Of a stretch of DNA of 64,000 nucleotides, positions 22,276 through 34,176 are shown one piece after another. Under the pieces are notes generated by a model. The model saw only the letters and a program-made list of their open reading frames with translations. It was not told the origin of the DNA and searched no databases. Source of the stretch: Fragilaria crotonensis (lineage: Eukaryota; Bacillariophyta; Fragilariophyceae; Fragilariales; Fragilariaceae); contig JAKSYS010000107.1 in the NCBI GenBank assembly GCA_022925895.1, forward strand, positions 55,557 to 119,556, given 5' to 3'. Each line of letters begins with the position of its first letter. Position 1 is the first letter of the stretch. The position numbers and the translations under genes are program-made.

Positions 22276-23782
22276 ATGAACAACGCCGTTATGCGTGCGA
22301 CTTTAACCCGTATCGGCTTCTCCGAGGCCGCGGCTCAAGCGATAGTCGAGGATCAGGGCATCGATTCTCTCGATGAGATCAAGTTGATGACTGACATCGA
22401 GATAGAGAGCTTGTGCAACATTGTCCGGCGACCTGGAGGGACCATTCCCGCCATCGGTGGAGCGCCAGGGGCCGCTGCTATACAGAACCCTGGTGTTTCG
22501 GTCAACCAACGCGCAGAGGGACACCTGAAGCTCTTGTCGTTCTATCTACGTCATCAAGCGCGTGTGAGCCGCACCGTCACTGCAGCCGACATCACACTCG
22601 AAACCATTCGCTCCGTTCGCGACCTGCGCGAATTCGAGTCGACGTACAAGGCTCCTACGGAAACACCCACGATCAACGCTAAGGATTGGCCTAAGACCAT
22701 GGAGTCAATCGAGGAATACCTTCGTTCATACCTCGGGGAACGAAAGATACCCTTGGCGTACGTGATTCGTAAGAATGACGCCGTACCTGAAGACGACGTA
22801 GGGGAGCCGTATATCCCACGATACAGGATGAGATGATAGCGAGCCCCGCATTACACGTTGAATGCGGCCAATATGAGGATTTCGGATCCCACTTATCTCG
22901 TTAACCGGGAGAAAGTGTGGGATATCATCTCGAAGATCACGAGGAACACTCTTGCTGGACGTATGTTAAACCCGCTCAACGTACACGTGACGGCAGGATG
23001 GCTTTCCTCAGCCTTTACCAGCACTTCCTGGGGCCAAACAATGTCGACAACATGGCGACGCTTGCAGAGGACAAGCTCAAGAATACCGTTTACAACGGCG
23101 AGCAGCGTCGTTGGGATTTTGAGCGCTACGTAAACGTTCATAAGCAGCAGCACTCCATAATGGAGGGTCTGATCGAACACGGGTACACCGGAATCGACCC
23201 ACGCTCCAAGGTCCGATTCCTGTTGGACGGCATCAAGACCGACAAGTTTGACGCCGTCAAGACCCGAATCATGTCCGACGAGGCTTCGCAGTGACTTTGA
23301 CGCCTGCGTTACCCTTTACCAGGACTACATCCGACAGACCTCGAAGTCGAAAGTAAGTGCGAACACGGTGAACATATCCGAGGTGAAGACGCACGGCAAC
23401 AAACGCAAGGCGGGGGCGATTGAAGACCGTTATTACACCAAGGAGGAGTACAACGATTTAACCCCGACCAGAAGAAAGAACTCGCAGCCAAGCGTCTCAA
23501 GCGAGGTCACAAGCCAGGTGCAAAGGACAGCAAGGTTAAGGGACTGGCGGCAGCGGTACAAAGCAGAGCAACAAGGATGTCATCAAGAACCTCAAGGCCG
23601 TGAACCGCCAGGTCTCTCAACTCGCAAAACAAATGGGCAAGACTGGCGTCAACGACGATGACACCGATAGCTCAACCAACTCTGGGTCGGCCTCTAACAA
23701 TGAGAAAGAGAAGGGCACATCCAATCGCAAGAATCCTTCCCTGACCCGTCAGAAACGAATTTCGACCCAGGAGTCCAAGTGA
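22276..23782 (+). pseudogene. Retroelement 1 gag region (in pieces)
   Basis: The capsid-type coding region starts at 22276 (MNNAVMRATLTRIGF). Its first 186 residues contain a SAM-like helical start common in diatom copia gags. Reading continues in other frames through about 22917-23294 (QHFLGPNNVDNMATLAEDKL, the typical UBN2-like gag helices), about 23248-23661 and about 23600-23782 (a lysine- and serine-rich linker). At least three frame changes separate the blocks. No CCHC zinc knuckle was seen. Confidence 0.7.
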
Positions 23783-23794
23783 CGATGCGTTGCA

Positions 23795-25641
23795 ATGAGC
23801 ATCTTTCGCACGCTCGGATCCTTGGATGTGACTGTTGAAGAATCTCGAACGGATCTAGACTCACACGCTGACCAGTGTGCAGTCGGTCATAATTCTTTAA
23901 TAGTACATGACTACGATCGCCCGATAAACGTTTCTGGCTATGACCCAGCGGGCCCTATTGCCAAAGACATGCGTACGGTGTCTGCAGCACTAGCGTACGA
24001 TGACCCGCTCAGCGGTGCAACTGTTATACTACTGGTCCATCAGGCGATCTACATACCGGAATTGAGTCACAACCTACTGTCACCTATGCAAGTTCGTATT
24101 AATGACGTGATTATAAACGAGACGCCTCGTTTCCTCACTGAAAACCCCGACGAATTCACGCATTCCATACTCATTCCGGAACCCGACATGGATCGCCCTT
24201 ACGTAATTCCTCGGACTTCATGGAGTCACCTCTACATTCCCAACCCGCAAACCGACAACGGAGGAATACGAAACCCTTCCTCACTTGTGTCTCACAAGCG
24301 CCGACCCACCGTACGATCCGCACGACCCAGCATTCGCTTCACAAGAACATGCGATCACCGCATCTGTGTGGAATCCAGGGGACCGTATTGGGGCCGCTCC
24401 GTCTCGACGGCTCTGTTCAGCATCCCACACCCATGCTGTGGCGAAGGCAAAGGCAATTGTCGATGGATTGATGCGGCAACGTTGTCGCTCAAACAAATCT
24501 CTGTCACACATGATGACGCACTGTTAGCGCAATCGTTGTCTGTATTACAGAAACACGGGACAGGTGTTGGGAAGCAATATACACCAGAGCAACTTGCCTC
24601 AAATTGGGGTATTGACCTGACGACTGCGCGTCGGACCATTGACGTCACTACGCAACGAGGCGTGAGGACGGTACTTCATCCGACATTGTCCAGGCGTTTC
24701 AGGACAAATGACCGTCAATTGCGATATCGCAGACTAGCGATTGACTGTTTCACTGATACCCTTATCTCCAACACTGTTTCCCGCCGCAACAACAAGTATG
24801 CGCAAATTTTTGCAACGTCCGACGGGTGGTGCCGTGCTTACCCAATGTCTAAAAGTCGATGGCTCATGAGGGGTTATCGCTCCTTTTCCAAAGAGAGGGT
24901 GTCCCCAACACCATCATCATGGACGGCGCACGCGAACAGACGATGGGCCTATTCCGGAAAAAGTGCCGCGAAGTGAGCGTTCACGTGAAGCAAACTGAAC
25001 CACACACTCCCTGGTCAAACGCAGCGGAAGCCGCAATCAGAGAACTGAAGAAAGGCGTGGGTAGACAGATGGTTAGGTCAAGGGCTCCGAAGCGGCTGTG
25101 GGATGACTGCTTGGAGCGTGAGGCGTACGTCAGGTCGTTTACCGCGCACGAGATCTTCAGATTGAGTGGGCAGGTGCCCGAAACAATTGTGAGTGGAGAA
25201 ACAGCCGACATTTCACCTCTTGCCCAATTCAAATGGTATGAGTGGGTAATGTTTCGCGATACGTCCGTTACCTACCCTGACGATGCCTTGGTGCTCGGAC
25301 GCGACCTGGGACCGGCCATTGACATCGGTCCGGCGATGACAAGGAAAATCCTCAAGGCGAACGGCCAAGTGGTATACAGATCGACAGTTAGGTCGTTGAC
25401 GCCTGATGAGATGGCCGATACAACTGCAAAGGCAGCTCGCGACAAGTTCACCGAGTCCGTGAACGCAGCGTTGGGAGAGGCCTTCAAATACGAAGACTTC
25501 GTTAACGATCCAGAACTCGAGGCGTTTGACACCCCTATATATGACGAGTACGACGACGATGTTGACGGGAAGGGCCCTGAGGTGCCCGACGAACTTGAGG
25601 ATGACGTTGACACCTACGATCAATATGTGGGGCCGAAGTAG
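23795..25641 (+). pseudogene. Retroelement 1 protease and integrase region (frameshifted)
   Basis: The 23795-24976 frame begins with an aspartic protease-like motif, LDSHADQCAVG, in place of the usual D-S/T-G. It continues into the integrase core with the first acidic residue in LAIDCFTDT. A frame change at about 24860 leads into 24859-25641, which carries IIMDGAREQ (second Asp) and EAAIRELKKGVGRQM (the Glu), completing the DDE triad. The integrase C-terminal region follows, ending in an acidic stretch (DEYDDDVDGKGPE). Confidence 0.75.
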
Positions 25642-27891
25642 CGTTACCGATTGGTGGCAACATGATGAATGCCAAGGTCAGGGACGAAAGCGCTCTGCAG
25701 ATGGCAGCGTCCGCGGTCGTGCGAATACGAACCCAATACTCGACACTCGTACATACGAGGTTGAATTTTCTGACGGTCAAACTGCTGAAGTGACGGCGAA
25801 TGTCATTGCGCAGAATATGTACGCAATGTGCGACGAAGAGGGAAATCAATTCCTTCTGCTGGCTGGCATTGTTGACCATCGGAAAGACGAGAGCGCGATC
25901 TCACGGGCCGACATGTATATTCGAAAAGGGTCAAACACACACATCCGGAAATCGACTCGAGGATGGCGTTTATGTGTTGAATGGAAGGATGGTACTACCT
26001 CATGGGAGAGGCTAGCCGACTTGAAGGAGTCAAACCCAGTGGAGGTGGCCGACTATGCCATATCTAGAGGTATCGACCAAGAGCCTGCATTCGCTTGGTG
26101 GGTTCCGCATACGATCCACCGCCGCAACCGCATTATCGCGGCAGTGAATAATCGTTATCATAAACGTACACATAAGTTTGGCATCGAGATACCAAAGAGC
26201 TTCTCCGACTGTGTCAGGATTGATAACGAGAACGGGAACACGCTATGGCAGGATGCGGTCAGGAAGGAGATGTCAAAAGTTCAGGTGGCCTTTCAGATCC
26301 TGGAAGATGGGGCTGACCCGCCGCCGACATATCAAGAGATACGTTGTCACCTTGTCTTCGACGTAAAAATGGAGGACTTTCAACGTAAAGCCCGGTTGGT
26401 GGCAGGTGGCCACATGACTGCTACACCGCCGGCGTCAGTGACATATGCGACTGTTGTGTCACGGGAATCCGTTCGAATTGCTCTAACGTTAGCGGCTTTA
26501 AATGACCTCGAGGTCAAGACCGCTGATATTGAGAACGCTTATCTTACTGCACCCGTCGGTGAGAAGATTTGGTGCGTCCTTGGTCCCGAGTTTGGGGACG
26601 ACGCAGGCAAGAAATCGATCATCGTTCGCGCTTTGTATGGTCTGAAGTCCGCAGGAGCGTCTTTTCGGAATCACCTGGCCGATTGCATGCGACACTTGGG
26701 CTGGCAGTCGTGCGTCGCAGATCAGGATCTGTGGATGAAGCCAGAGACCCGCCCTGACGACGGATACAAGTACTATGCGTACTGTCTCCTATACGTGGAT
26801 GACATCCTAGTAGTGCATCATGACGGCATACGGTCACTGAAAGAAATAGACCATTTCTTTAAGACCAAACCGGGGTCAATGCGAGATCCCGAGTTTTATC
26901 TGGGTGCGAAACTCAGACAAGTCACGTTGCCGAATGGAGTACATGCGTGGGCAATGAGTCCCAGCAAATACATTCAAGCGGCAGTAACCAACGTCAAGGA
27001 TTACCATCGCCGAATGTACCCGTCGAGACAGTGGTCCAAAGAACTAGTGGACCATTCCCGTTGGATTACTCGCCAGAGTTAGACGTCACGCCTGTCCTTG
27101 ACGCACAAGCATCGAGCTTCTACCAAACACAAATTGGCGTGTTACGTTGGTGCGTCGAACTGTGCCGTATTGACGTGATAACGGAAGTCTCTGAGTTGGC
27201 ATCACATTTGATTATGCCGCGTGAAGGTCATCTTGAGGCTGTGTTCCACCTCTTCAACTATTTAGAGAAACGACACAACGCTCGCATTGTTTTTGATCCC
27301 TCGTACCCGAACGTGGACATGTCGGTGTTTATGGAGTGTGACTGGAAGGCTATGTATGGCGATGTTACCGAAGCACTTCCCTAACGCTCCCGAACCACGC
27401 GGTAAGGATGTTGACCTACGACTGTACGTGGACTCTGATCACGCTGGGGACAAACGTGTACGTCGCTCGCGTACGGGATTCCTCATATACCTGAACATGG
27501 CTCCAATTACGTGGTTCTCCAAAAGCAGTCAACGATTGAGACAAGTGTTTTCGGAGCAGAGTTTGTGGCTATGAAACAGGGGATGGAGACCCTACGGGGC
27601 ATTCGATACAAATTACGTATGATGGGCGTCGCGATATCGGGCCCCTATATATATGGCGACAATATGTCGGTGATCCATAATACACAGCGACCAGAATCCG
27701 TACTCAAGAAGAAATCGAATTCGGTGTGTTATCACGCAGTCAGAGAAGCCGTGGCAATGGGAGAGTGTCTAACCGGTCATATATCAACGCATGATAACCC
27801 GGCAGACATATGCACCAAAATCATACCGGGTGGACAGAAGCGCGACCATCTCGTTGGTATGATCTTATACGACTTGACTGATCATCGGTGA
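25526..27891 (+). pseudogene. Retroelement 1 reverse transcriptase and RNase H region (frameshifted)
   Basis: The 518-residue frame 25526-27082 carries copia-type reverse transcriptase: RKARLVAGGHMTA, KTADIENAYLTAP, ALYGLKSAGASFRNHL and the catalytic YVDDILV. Frame changes at about 26990, 27380 and 27530 lead on to the connection region and RNase H: LYVDSDHAGDK, RTGFLIYLNMAPITW, GAEFVAMKQGMETLRG and YIYGDNMSVI, ending in HDNPADICTKI before the stop at 27891. Confidence 0.85.
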
Positions 27892-28029
27892 CCCCCCTCT
27901 CTGAGGTTTGCAGGTTACTTGGGTTTCCTTTCCACCTTCTAGTGGATAAATACCACCATGATCCAGTTCCTTTTGCACGATACGACGACCTACATAGATT
28001 GCAACTCAATCTCTCTAGCTCGAGGGGAC

Positions 28030-28174
28030 TGAGTAAAAGTGCATGTGCTAGGATGTTACGATGACGGTACACCCGTACGACGGTAGTTTGTATGGGACGA
28101 TAACCCTTTAGTCGCTCACTAATTTCGATTAGCAATACGTTACGCCTTCGACTTCGTCCGATCATATTCAATCA
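28030..28174 (+). repeat. 3' LTR of retroelement 1 (145 bp)
   Basis: Identical to the 5' LTR at 21607-21751. Followed by GATA, the same four bases that precede the 5' LTR. Confidence 0.95.
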
Positions 28175-28178
28175 GATA

Positions 28179-28664
28179 CGCTGTCCTGGAATGAAGGGGA
28201 GAAGAGTGACGATTCTCCATTCTCCAACCTCTCAAACATCCCCTCAACCCTCAACTGCTCGTGAGGTCTGTAATTGTGGACCTCTTATGAGGGCGTTTGG
28301 GGTGTTTGGGATTAAAAAAACGCCCATAGATGATACAGGAGCGCGATATAAAAATTAACACTAAAACACGGTTCGGCTTGGGAGAACTTCTTCGGTCATC
28401 AGCGGAGTTTTTTGCAATGCACTGCAGGTGCATGGTCTTGCGAAACCCAAATGCAAGATCCAGGATCCAACACCTTTGATGACATACGATACATACAATA
28501 GAATCCTGTTACGAACCATCTGTATGCTCATACTTTCTTTCGTCACATTCCTCACATCACACTGGTATTATCCTACAAGTTAAGAGGTATCATCAGTCAG
28601 ATTTAGCAAGCAAAGAAAGGAATCACAAGTTCACCAGAAAAAACGCCAGGACTGTGTCGACAGT
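28179..28664. other. Intergenic region between retroelement 1 and CDPK 1
   Basis: No gene is supported. This is likely the upstream region of CDPK 1. An imperfect inverted pair, GTGAGGTCTGTAATTGTGGACCTCTTATG (around 28260-28290), could form a small hairpin, but no function can be assigned. Confidence 0.4.
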
Positions 28665-31144
28665 ATGGGTAACACTGCTCCCACTCCCACCACTGACCGA
28701 ACACAGGATGACTTGAGCGATCGTGAATTGGCTCGTCAGTTGATTGAATCCAAGCGGAAACGAGCAGTACAATTTGCCGAACCCACAACCGATTCGGTCG
28801 AATCGCCTGCAGACTCGGATAGTGTGTCGTTGCACGCCACAGACCTGCGGTCGAATTTGATGCGAGTTCAGAAAGATAGGGATCCATTGTTTTATTATGA
28901 GATTATCAAGGTGGTGGGCGTTGGGTCCATGGGATCGGTGGCCATGGTTAAGAAGCGAGATGAAGTTATCGGAGGCTCGGCGCGAAAAAATCTGGTGCGT
29001 TCTTTTCGTCGAGAAAAGCAAAAGAATGTCTGCTTCCAACTTCCTATTGTTGGTGATTTATTCCGACACTGTTTTGAAGCTTTCGTCGCAATCGGAGGTA
29101 ACAACAATGCAAAGCAGTCTCAGCGTTCTATTTTGTCAAATGATACAATCGCAACTTCCTTCTCTGGCGACGACTATGCAAGTGTTGGAAGCAAGAAAGC
29201 ATCCGTTTTGTACGCTCTCAAGTCGATTCACCTTTGTCGGGTAGGAGACCAAGTCTTCGTCGAGGAACTCAAGAACGAGATTGAAATATTGAAGAAGCTG
29301 GTAAGTCATGATTCTACTTGCGACAATGATGACTACCATCAGGATCACATCTCACACCTCTAATTCACAATAGGATCATCCCTACATCGTGCGTCCCATT
29401 GAAACGTTTGTCCACAAAAATAAACTGTGTATTGTTATGGAACTTTGTTCCGGGGGAGATTTGTACAGCCGCGACCCTTACACGGAAGATGAGGCAGCTC
29501 GTATCGTCGGGTCCATCATTAGCGCGGTATCCTTCATGCACGACAATCACATTGTGCATCGGGATATCAAATACGAGAACATTCTGTTCGCCAATGACAG
29601 TCCCATGTCGGAAATCAAGCTTATTGATTTTGGTTTGTCGAAAAAGTATGCGTCGGACAGTGAGCTAACGGAGGGGGTGGGAACAGTGAGTTGCATTAGT
29701 GAATTTTTGAAAATGACTTCCACTCTTAACATTTATCGCCGACTTCTCAACAGATATACACCATGGCTCCAGAAGTTCTCAAGGGCCATTACACGTCTCA
29801 AGCTGATTTGTGGTCGGTTGGCGTCGTCGCCTACATGCTTTTGTCAAGTCAAATGCCATTTTATGGATCAAAGAGAAGCGAAATCGTCGATCAGATCATG
29901 AAATGCAAGTACGATTTCAAAGGACGTCGATGGAAGCGGGTGTCAAACCAGGCCAAGGAATTGGTTAAGGATTTGTTGGTCATGGATCCCACAGACAGAT
30001 CAACGGCCGATGAAGTGAAGCAGTGCATGTGGCTCAACAAACGACATACTATGACTGTGCGAGGACCGACACCAGATGAAGCTGATGCCATCATAGGAAC
30101 GCTCCTCAGATATTCGGGGTACAGTGACTTGAAGAAACTGGCTCTCATGGTGATTGCGCACAAGAGTACCAGCGAAGAGATTGGTATCTTGCGCAAAGTC
30201 TTTCAGTCATATGATGTTCATAAGGATGGCACCATTGAGCTCCCGCAGTTCCGAGTAGCCTTGGCCTCTTATGGGTATCCTGACGATCAGATCATTCGAA
30301 TCTTTGAAGGTGTGGATCTCGATGGTTCCGGCAAGATCAGGTACACTGAGTTTCTGGCTGCGACTATTGAGGTTCATGGAGCGATCGACGAAGAGCGCTT
30401 AGCGGAAGCTTTCGATAGGCTTGATTGTGACGACTCAGGATACATTTCGGCAGGTATGTTGTTTTGTTGGACTCGTCGTTCTGTGAAACTTTTCCGATCG
30501 GGTTCCTTGCTGACCTTGCCGTTCATGTAGAGAATCTTCGGGAACTCTTGGGCGACGATTTTCCACAGGAGAGAATAAATGCAATTATCAAGCAAGCAGA
30601 CCTTACGGACGATAATCAGATTTCATATCCGGAGTTTTTAGCATTATGGGAAGACGGCTCAGGAACGAGTGCGTCGGGTACGATATCACCTTCAGGGTCT
30701 CAACATTCTTTCTCTAACCAACCCGAGACCATCGAGAAAAAGAATCTGCGCGCCGACAGCGAGGCTGAGTCAACCACGTTGGCTAGGTCCAACTTTGTCG
30801 AAGGAAAGAAACTCTCGGAGCGGAAGGCCAAGGACGCTCTTCAGATTGCCGCGCATCAGGCGTCACATGTGCTCATGAATGCTATGGACGAAATAATGGA
30901 GGATCCAACGGAGGAGATGGAATACACCGATGACTTGGTGTGTGAGGGCTTTCGTGACGTTCCGCCGGAAATCACGAAATTGGATGAAAACTTCCGCATG
31001 TCCGAAATTTCGAAAGGTTCCTATGCGGGAGACTCGGCGGCGTCATCAAGCAGCGGAGGCATTGAAGTTGTTCCCGAGGGATCAACAGACAATTTGATGC
31101 GCAATGTGAATGGTCCAGCACCTGTACTTAGCGCTGACATTTGA
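28665..31144 (+). CDS. Calcium-dependent protein kinase 1 (four exons)
   Basis: Proposed exons are 28665-29300, 29374-29685, 29754-30453 and 30531-31144, giving 753 residues. The three introns (73, 68 and 77 nt) all have GT-AG ends and keep frame. The N-terminus MGNTAP could be myristoylated, although position 6 is not Ser/Thr. The kinase domain has the glycine loop GVGSMG (85-90), the catalytic lysine in YALKSIHL (186), HRDIKYEN, IDFGLSK and MAPEVL. The loop-to-lysine distance is far larger than usual, with about 96 intervening residues that include an IGGSARK motif. Four EF-hands follow: DVHKDGTIELPQF, DLDGSGKIRYTEF, DCDDSGYIS (split by intron 3) and DLTDDNQISYPEF. A serine- and glutamate-rich tail of about 180 residues ends the protein. 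Expected role: calcium-activated Ser/Thr phosphorylation at membranes or in the cytosol. Confidence 0.9.
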
Positions 31145-31333
31145 TGGGTTCGACTTGCCAAAAACCCTTCTAGTATAAGGTTGTTGGAAGTGAAGTTGAT
31201 TGACTAAGCAGCTACCAATCCATGGTGGACACTTTCGGTGCTGCAATTGTCGAGTATACCTTTATCCACTTACTGGAGCACTACGACTAGAGTATTATTT
31301 GTTAGTTGCGTTGTTGAACTGCCCTTAAAAAAT

Positions 31334-31828
31334 CTATTTTGATTCAGCATACTCGCTTGGATCTTTATGCTTCAGATTGGCAAGACGAGGTCTGTAGCGT
31401 TTCCAGAAGACAATTGGATTCACAACATTATTGCAAACATCTCTGTAGGCCAAACAGAGACGTCGCAGTTCCCTGTCTCCGGAGACAACTTGCACTTCGT
31501 GGTTGGTAGCTCCCATTTCTTTGATCGCTTTAATCTGCTGCAAGATGTAATCATCCGCCGTGAAACCTTCCTGTGTAGTAACAACCGAAAACTGCTTACT
31601 CTCATCGTCAACTTTCGTAGTAACATCATCACCGGCTCTGCCATCAAAAACGACAATAACCTCGGAATCGCGAGCCCCTATTTCCCGGAGCTTGTCAATC
31701 ACCATGTCACGATTCTTGGGAATACCCCTGTTTCCCATGAGATTGTAGCCATCGATATACCATGTGTTGAATTTTCTACCACTTGCAGCGAACAGAATCG
31801 CGGGGAGAAAGGCAATCGGCGATCTCAT
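31334..31828 (-). CDS. YacP-like NYN domain ribonuclease, probably organelle-targeted
   Basis: ORF of 164 residues. The first 17 residues ([17 protein letters not shown]) are hydrophobic and look like a signal peptide. The rest is a compact NYN/PIN-like domain: [19 protein letters not shown] holds the conserved aspartate and DGYN signature of YacP (PF05991), [12 protein letters not shown] supplies a second acidic strand, [12 protein letters not shown] the third acidic site, and [10 protein letters not shown] the fourth. Bacterial YacP/Rae1 proteins are ribonucleases, and plants carry plastid versions. A plastid RNA-processing role is therefore likely but inferred. It is convergent with CDPK 1, with about 190 bases between the stops. 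Confidence 0.8.
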   Translation of the reverse strand: MRSPIAFLPAILFAASGRKFNTWYIDGYNLMGNRGIPKNRDMVIDKLREIGARDSEVIVVFDGRAGDDVTTKVDDESKQFSVVTTQEGFTADDYILQQIKAIKEMGATNHEVQVVSGDRELRRLCLAYRDVCNNVVNPIVFWKRYRPRLANLKHKDPSEYAESK

Positions 31829-32447
31829 GCTGGGGTTATATTATTGTAGTTTGTAGATGTATGTCGACGGAACAAAATGGAAGACAAGAGGAGGTGATGG
31901 GGGCATCACGCGCCAAAAATAATCGTGTTGCTGCTACATCGTGTTTACACTCCGAATCCAATTCATCGTACGGGCCTGAGCATGCTTCAGCGTCTGCCCG
32001 CCTGTAACACCACCTTTTCCAATGTCCAACCAAGGTATGTACAGTAATTGTACACCCGGTATTCGGTAGGTAGGACGTACTGGAGTATATATTCATGATT
32101 CATGAAAGTACGAACCAAACTAGGGACGACTAGACGTCACATGCCATGTTGTTGCTGCTCTGATCCTATCAAGGGGAAGAATCTGCTCAAAGACTCAGAG
32201 TGTCCTCCCGCCGTAATCGCCAAGGAAAAGTAAATTTGGGACTTATGGCGTTGGTCAAAAGCATCTTGTTCCCTGCCTGATGCTGATTCGTGTTAAACTT
32301 GCGTATACACACCAAGACTCCTTTCACATCATCAGTCGAAGGTTTCAACGAATCATAGCAACACGTCGACGAGGCCATGGATTAAACATGATATCCGCGA
32401 TTCAGTCCAATGAGGAAGGATAAACCTATCGCAGAAGTACTCGCCGT
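31829..32447. other. Intergenic region between the NYN gene and the sulfotransferase gene
   Basis: No gene is supported. Both flanking genes are on the minus strand, so this holds the NYN promoter and the 3' flank of the sulfotransferase gene. Overlapping short ORFs are shadows or noise. Confidence 0.4.
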
Positions 32448-33704
32448 TCATGACGCCCACGAATTCTCCCAACTGATCCCGAGCAATTGTGCAAGCATAT
32501 CGTTGTACGGTTGAAAGAAGAGCCGCAGATAATGCCGTGTCCGATTCGATAAAGCATCTTGATACTTTTGACGACTCCAGTGCGTGTTGTTGAATGATGG
32601 TAGCCTTCCTCGAGGAACCCCAATGTGGTCGACAACCTGGTCATACACTCCCTGCGCGATGGGACCGTAAAGATCTTCGTATCGAACAACCAATAAACGA
32701 TCTCCGAAGGCATCCTTCCAGCGCTGCAGTTGGATGGCATACATTCCTCGTTGCAAGTAGTTGGAACGAAAGATACGACGATAGTGCTTTCTGTGGGCCT
32801 CGTCGAGGTTGGACTTGCTCGTGTTCGGTATTGCGAAAAGCCTCCAGTCCCATTCACTGGAGGGATCTCTCAATAAAGGCGCGTTTGAAAGTTCCAGGCT
32901 TCTCAACGAGGAAATCTCCTTTTCCAACAGCTCCTCAAAGGTCGGAGTTGAGTTGGTGTCAATTACCAATCGATCATGGTTGGTAACAAGTTGTTTGGTC
33001 GCCTTTGCCATATTGTACTGTGACCAAGCTCGATCGATCGGATTGCGCAAAATAACCAGAAGTTTGGGATTCCAAGGGCATAGGCGCTTAAGAATCTCGG
33101 GTATGTCGTACTCCCGAAACATGTAGGACGGAGTCTTTTCGAACGCCACTAGTGATGGATTCCCACTCAACAAGGTCGTATCAAAATGATTGGCGTATTT
33201 CTGGCGATAGTAACACCATAGTTCGTCCTCAGTAATGTCCATTTCTCCTTTTAATTCATCTCTTTCCTTTCTACTTGGTACCGTCCAGTCTAGAAAGTGT
33301 AGTTCCTTGTCGCGTGAGGAGTTTGGTCCAACAATACTTGGGTGTAGTTTGAGATAATCTGCCAGAGCGCTACTACCAGCCTTTTGGGCTCCAATGATGA
33401 TGAATGCAGGCGCTTCAGGGAACGTCAGAGTCTCATTTTGGATCCGACACGAGTGGATTTTTGTTCTCGCAACAGTTTTTGATGGCATTGGTGGTTGTTC
33501 TTCAGGAAACCTGAACTCAAAATGCTTGGCATCATCGAACATGAGAAACAAAGCCTTGGATTCGGATAGTTCATGAATATTAGATATGAAATATTTTTGT
33601 TGACGGATGAAGCCAACCAAGATAAAAACGAGGAAGCTTGCAGTCAACGATTGTGCAGCGCCGGCTGTGGATAACCGTACCGTCGAGACCGTCCGACGTC
33701 TCAT
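32448..33704 (-). CDS. Membrane-anchored PAPS-dependent sulfotransferase
   Basis: Intact ORF of 418 residues. A single hydrophobic segment at about 17-34 (QSLTASFLVFILVGFI) predicts a type II Golgi membrane protein. The domain is Sulfotransfer_1 of the heparan sulfate NDST-like type. The 5'-phosphosulfate-binding motif is IIIGAQKAGSSALADYL (102-118), with the catalytic-site lysine in QKAG. The 3'-phosphate-binding motif is VILRNPIDRAWSQYNM (218-233). FLDWTVPSR and YEDLYGP match later family blocks. Expected reaction: transfer of sulfate from PAPS to hydroxyl or amino groups of a glycan in the Golgi lumen. The acceptor is unknown; diatom cell-surface polysaccharides are heavily sulfated, so one of these is plausible. 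Confidence 0.85.
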   Translation of the reverse strand: MRRRTVSTVRLSTAGAAQSLTASFLVFILVGFIRQQKYFISNIHELSESKALFLMFDDAKHFEFRFPEEQPPMPSKTVARTKIHSCRIQNETLTFPEAPAFIIIGAQKAGSSALADYLKLHPSIVGPNSSRDKELHFLDWTVPSRKERDELKGEMDITEDELWCYYRQKYANHFDTTLLSGNPSLVAFEKTPSYMFREYDIPEILKRLCPWNPKLLVILRNPIDRAWSQYNMAKATKQLVTNHDRLVIDTNSTPTFEELLEKEISSLRSLELSNAPLLRDPSSEWDWRLFAIPNTSKSNLDEAHRKHYRRIFRSNYLQRGMYAIQLQRWKDAFGDRLLVVRYEDLYGPIAQGVYDQVVDHIGVPRGRLPSFNNTHWSRQKYQDALSNRTRHYLRLFFQPYNDMLAQLLGISWENSWAS

Positions 33705-34176
33705 TTCATACTCTCCGGTTGTGCTACAGTACTAGCGCCAATAAGATCGCGATGAATAAATTGTCGTGATGAAGGACGGCCTGAAGAAGGATAGAGATTT
33801 GAATCCACAGTTTGCATGGAGGAGTTGCCAGGTTGACGATGGCATTGCCCACACACAGGTAGATCTGTCGGTATATTTCTCCGGTGATCAGTGACGGGAA
33901 CCTGCAAACTTGAGACGTAGTCCGAGTATGTATGGTTGCAGGTTCCAGTCATGGAGCGGAGGGAGTCTGACCATCGTATATATATGATACTAGTGGGTGC
34001 CTCCCAATTGGTCGGACTTTTGGAATACGTGTACGGTATGGGTTGTGCACGGTTGTGTGTAGTGGCAAGCGTGCTGCAAATGACGTGTTTTACAACACAA
34101 TTAGATGAGGAAAAAAGTGACAAATTCATAGAAATTTGCTAATTTAGATTGCCAAAATACACAGTATTGAAGTTGT
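33705..34176. other. Intergenic region between the sulfotransferase gene and the Helitron
   Basis: No gene is supported. The Helitron's 3' terminus should lie near its right end (minus-strand 3'). A CTAA at about 34104-34107 on the minus strand, followed by T, would fit the CTRR-T rule, but the nearby AAATT/AATTT inverted pair is too weak to settle it. Confidence 0.35.

Larger units (their letters stand above)
21603..28178 (+). mobile_element. Ty1/copia LTR retrotransposon 1 (CoDi-like), full length but frameshifted
   Basis: The element runs from 21607 to 28174 between two identical LTRs and is flanked by GATA on both sides (21603-21606 and 28175-28178), a probable short target duplication. 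Gene order is gag, protease, integrase, reverse transcriptase, RNase H, which is diagnostic of Ty1/copia. Just inside the 5' LTR is TTTATCAGACCCAGAGC (21753 on), similar to copia primer-binding sites that pair with initiator methionine tRNA. A purine-rich stretch (CTCGAGGGGAC) precedes the 3' LTR. The internal coding sequence is spread over several frames, so at least eight indels are present even though the LTRs are identical. Confidence 0.9.

Noticed and set aside
32426-32857. 143-codon minus-strand ORF within the sulfotransferase gene
   Set aside because: A shadow in another frame of the intact 418-residue sulfotransferase ORF.
34090-34150. Possible Helitron 3' end (CTAA on the minus strand followed by T)
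   Set aside because: The adjacent inverted pair is only five AT base pairs and no second copy is available to define the border.
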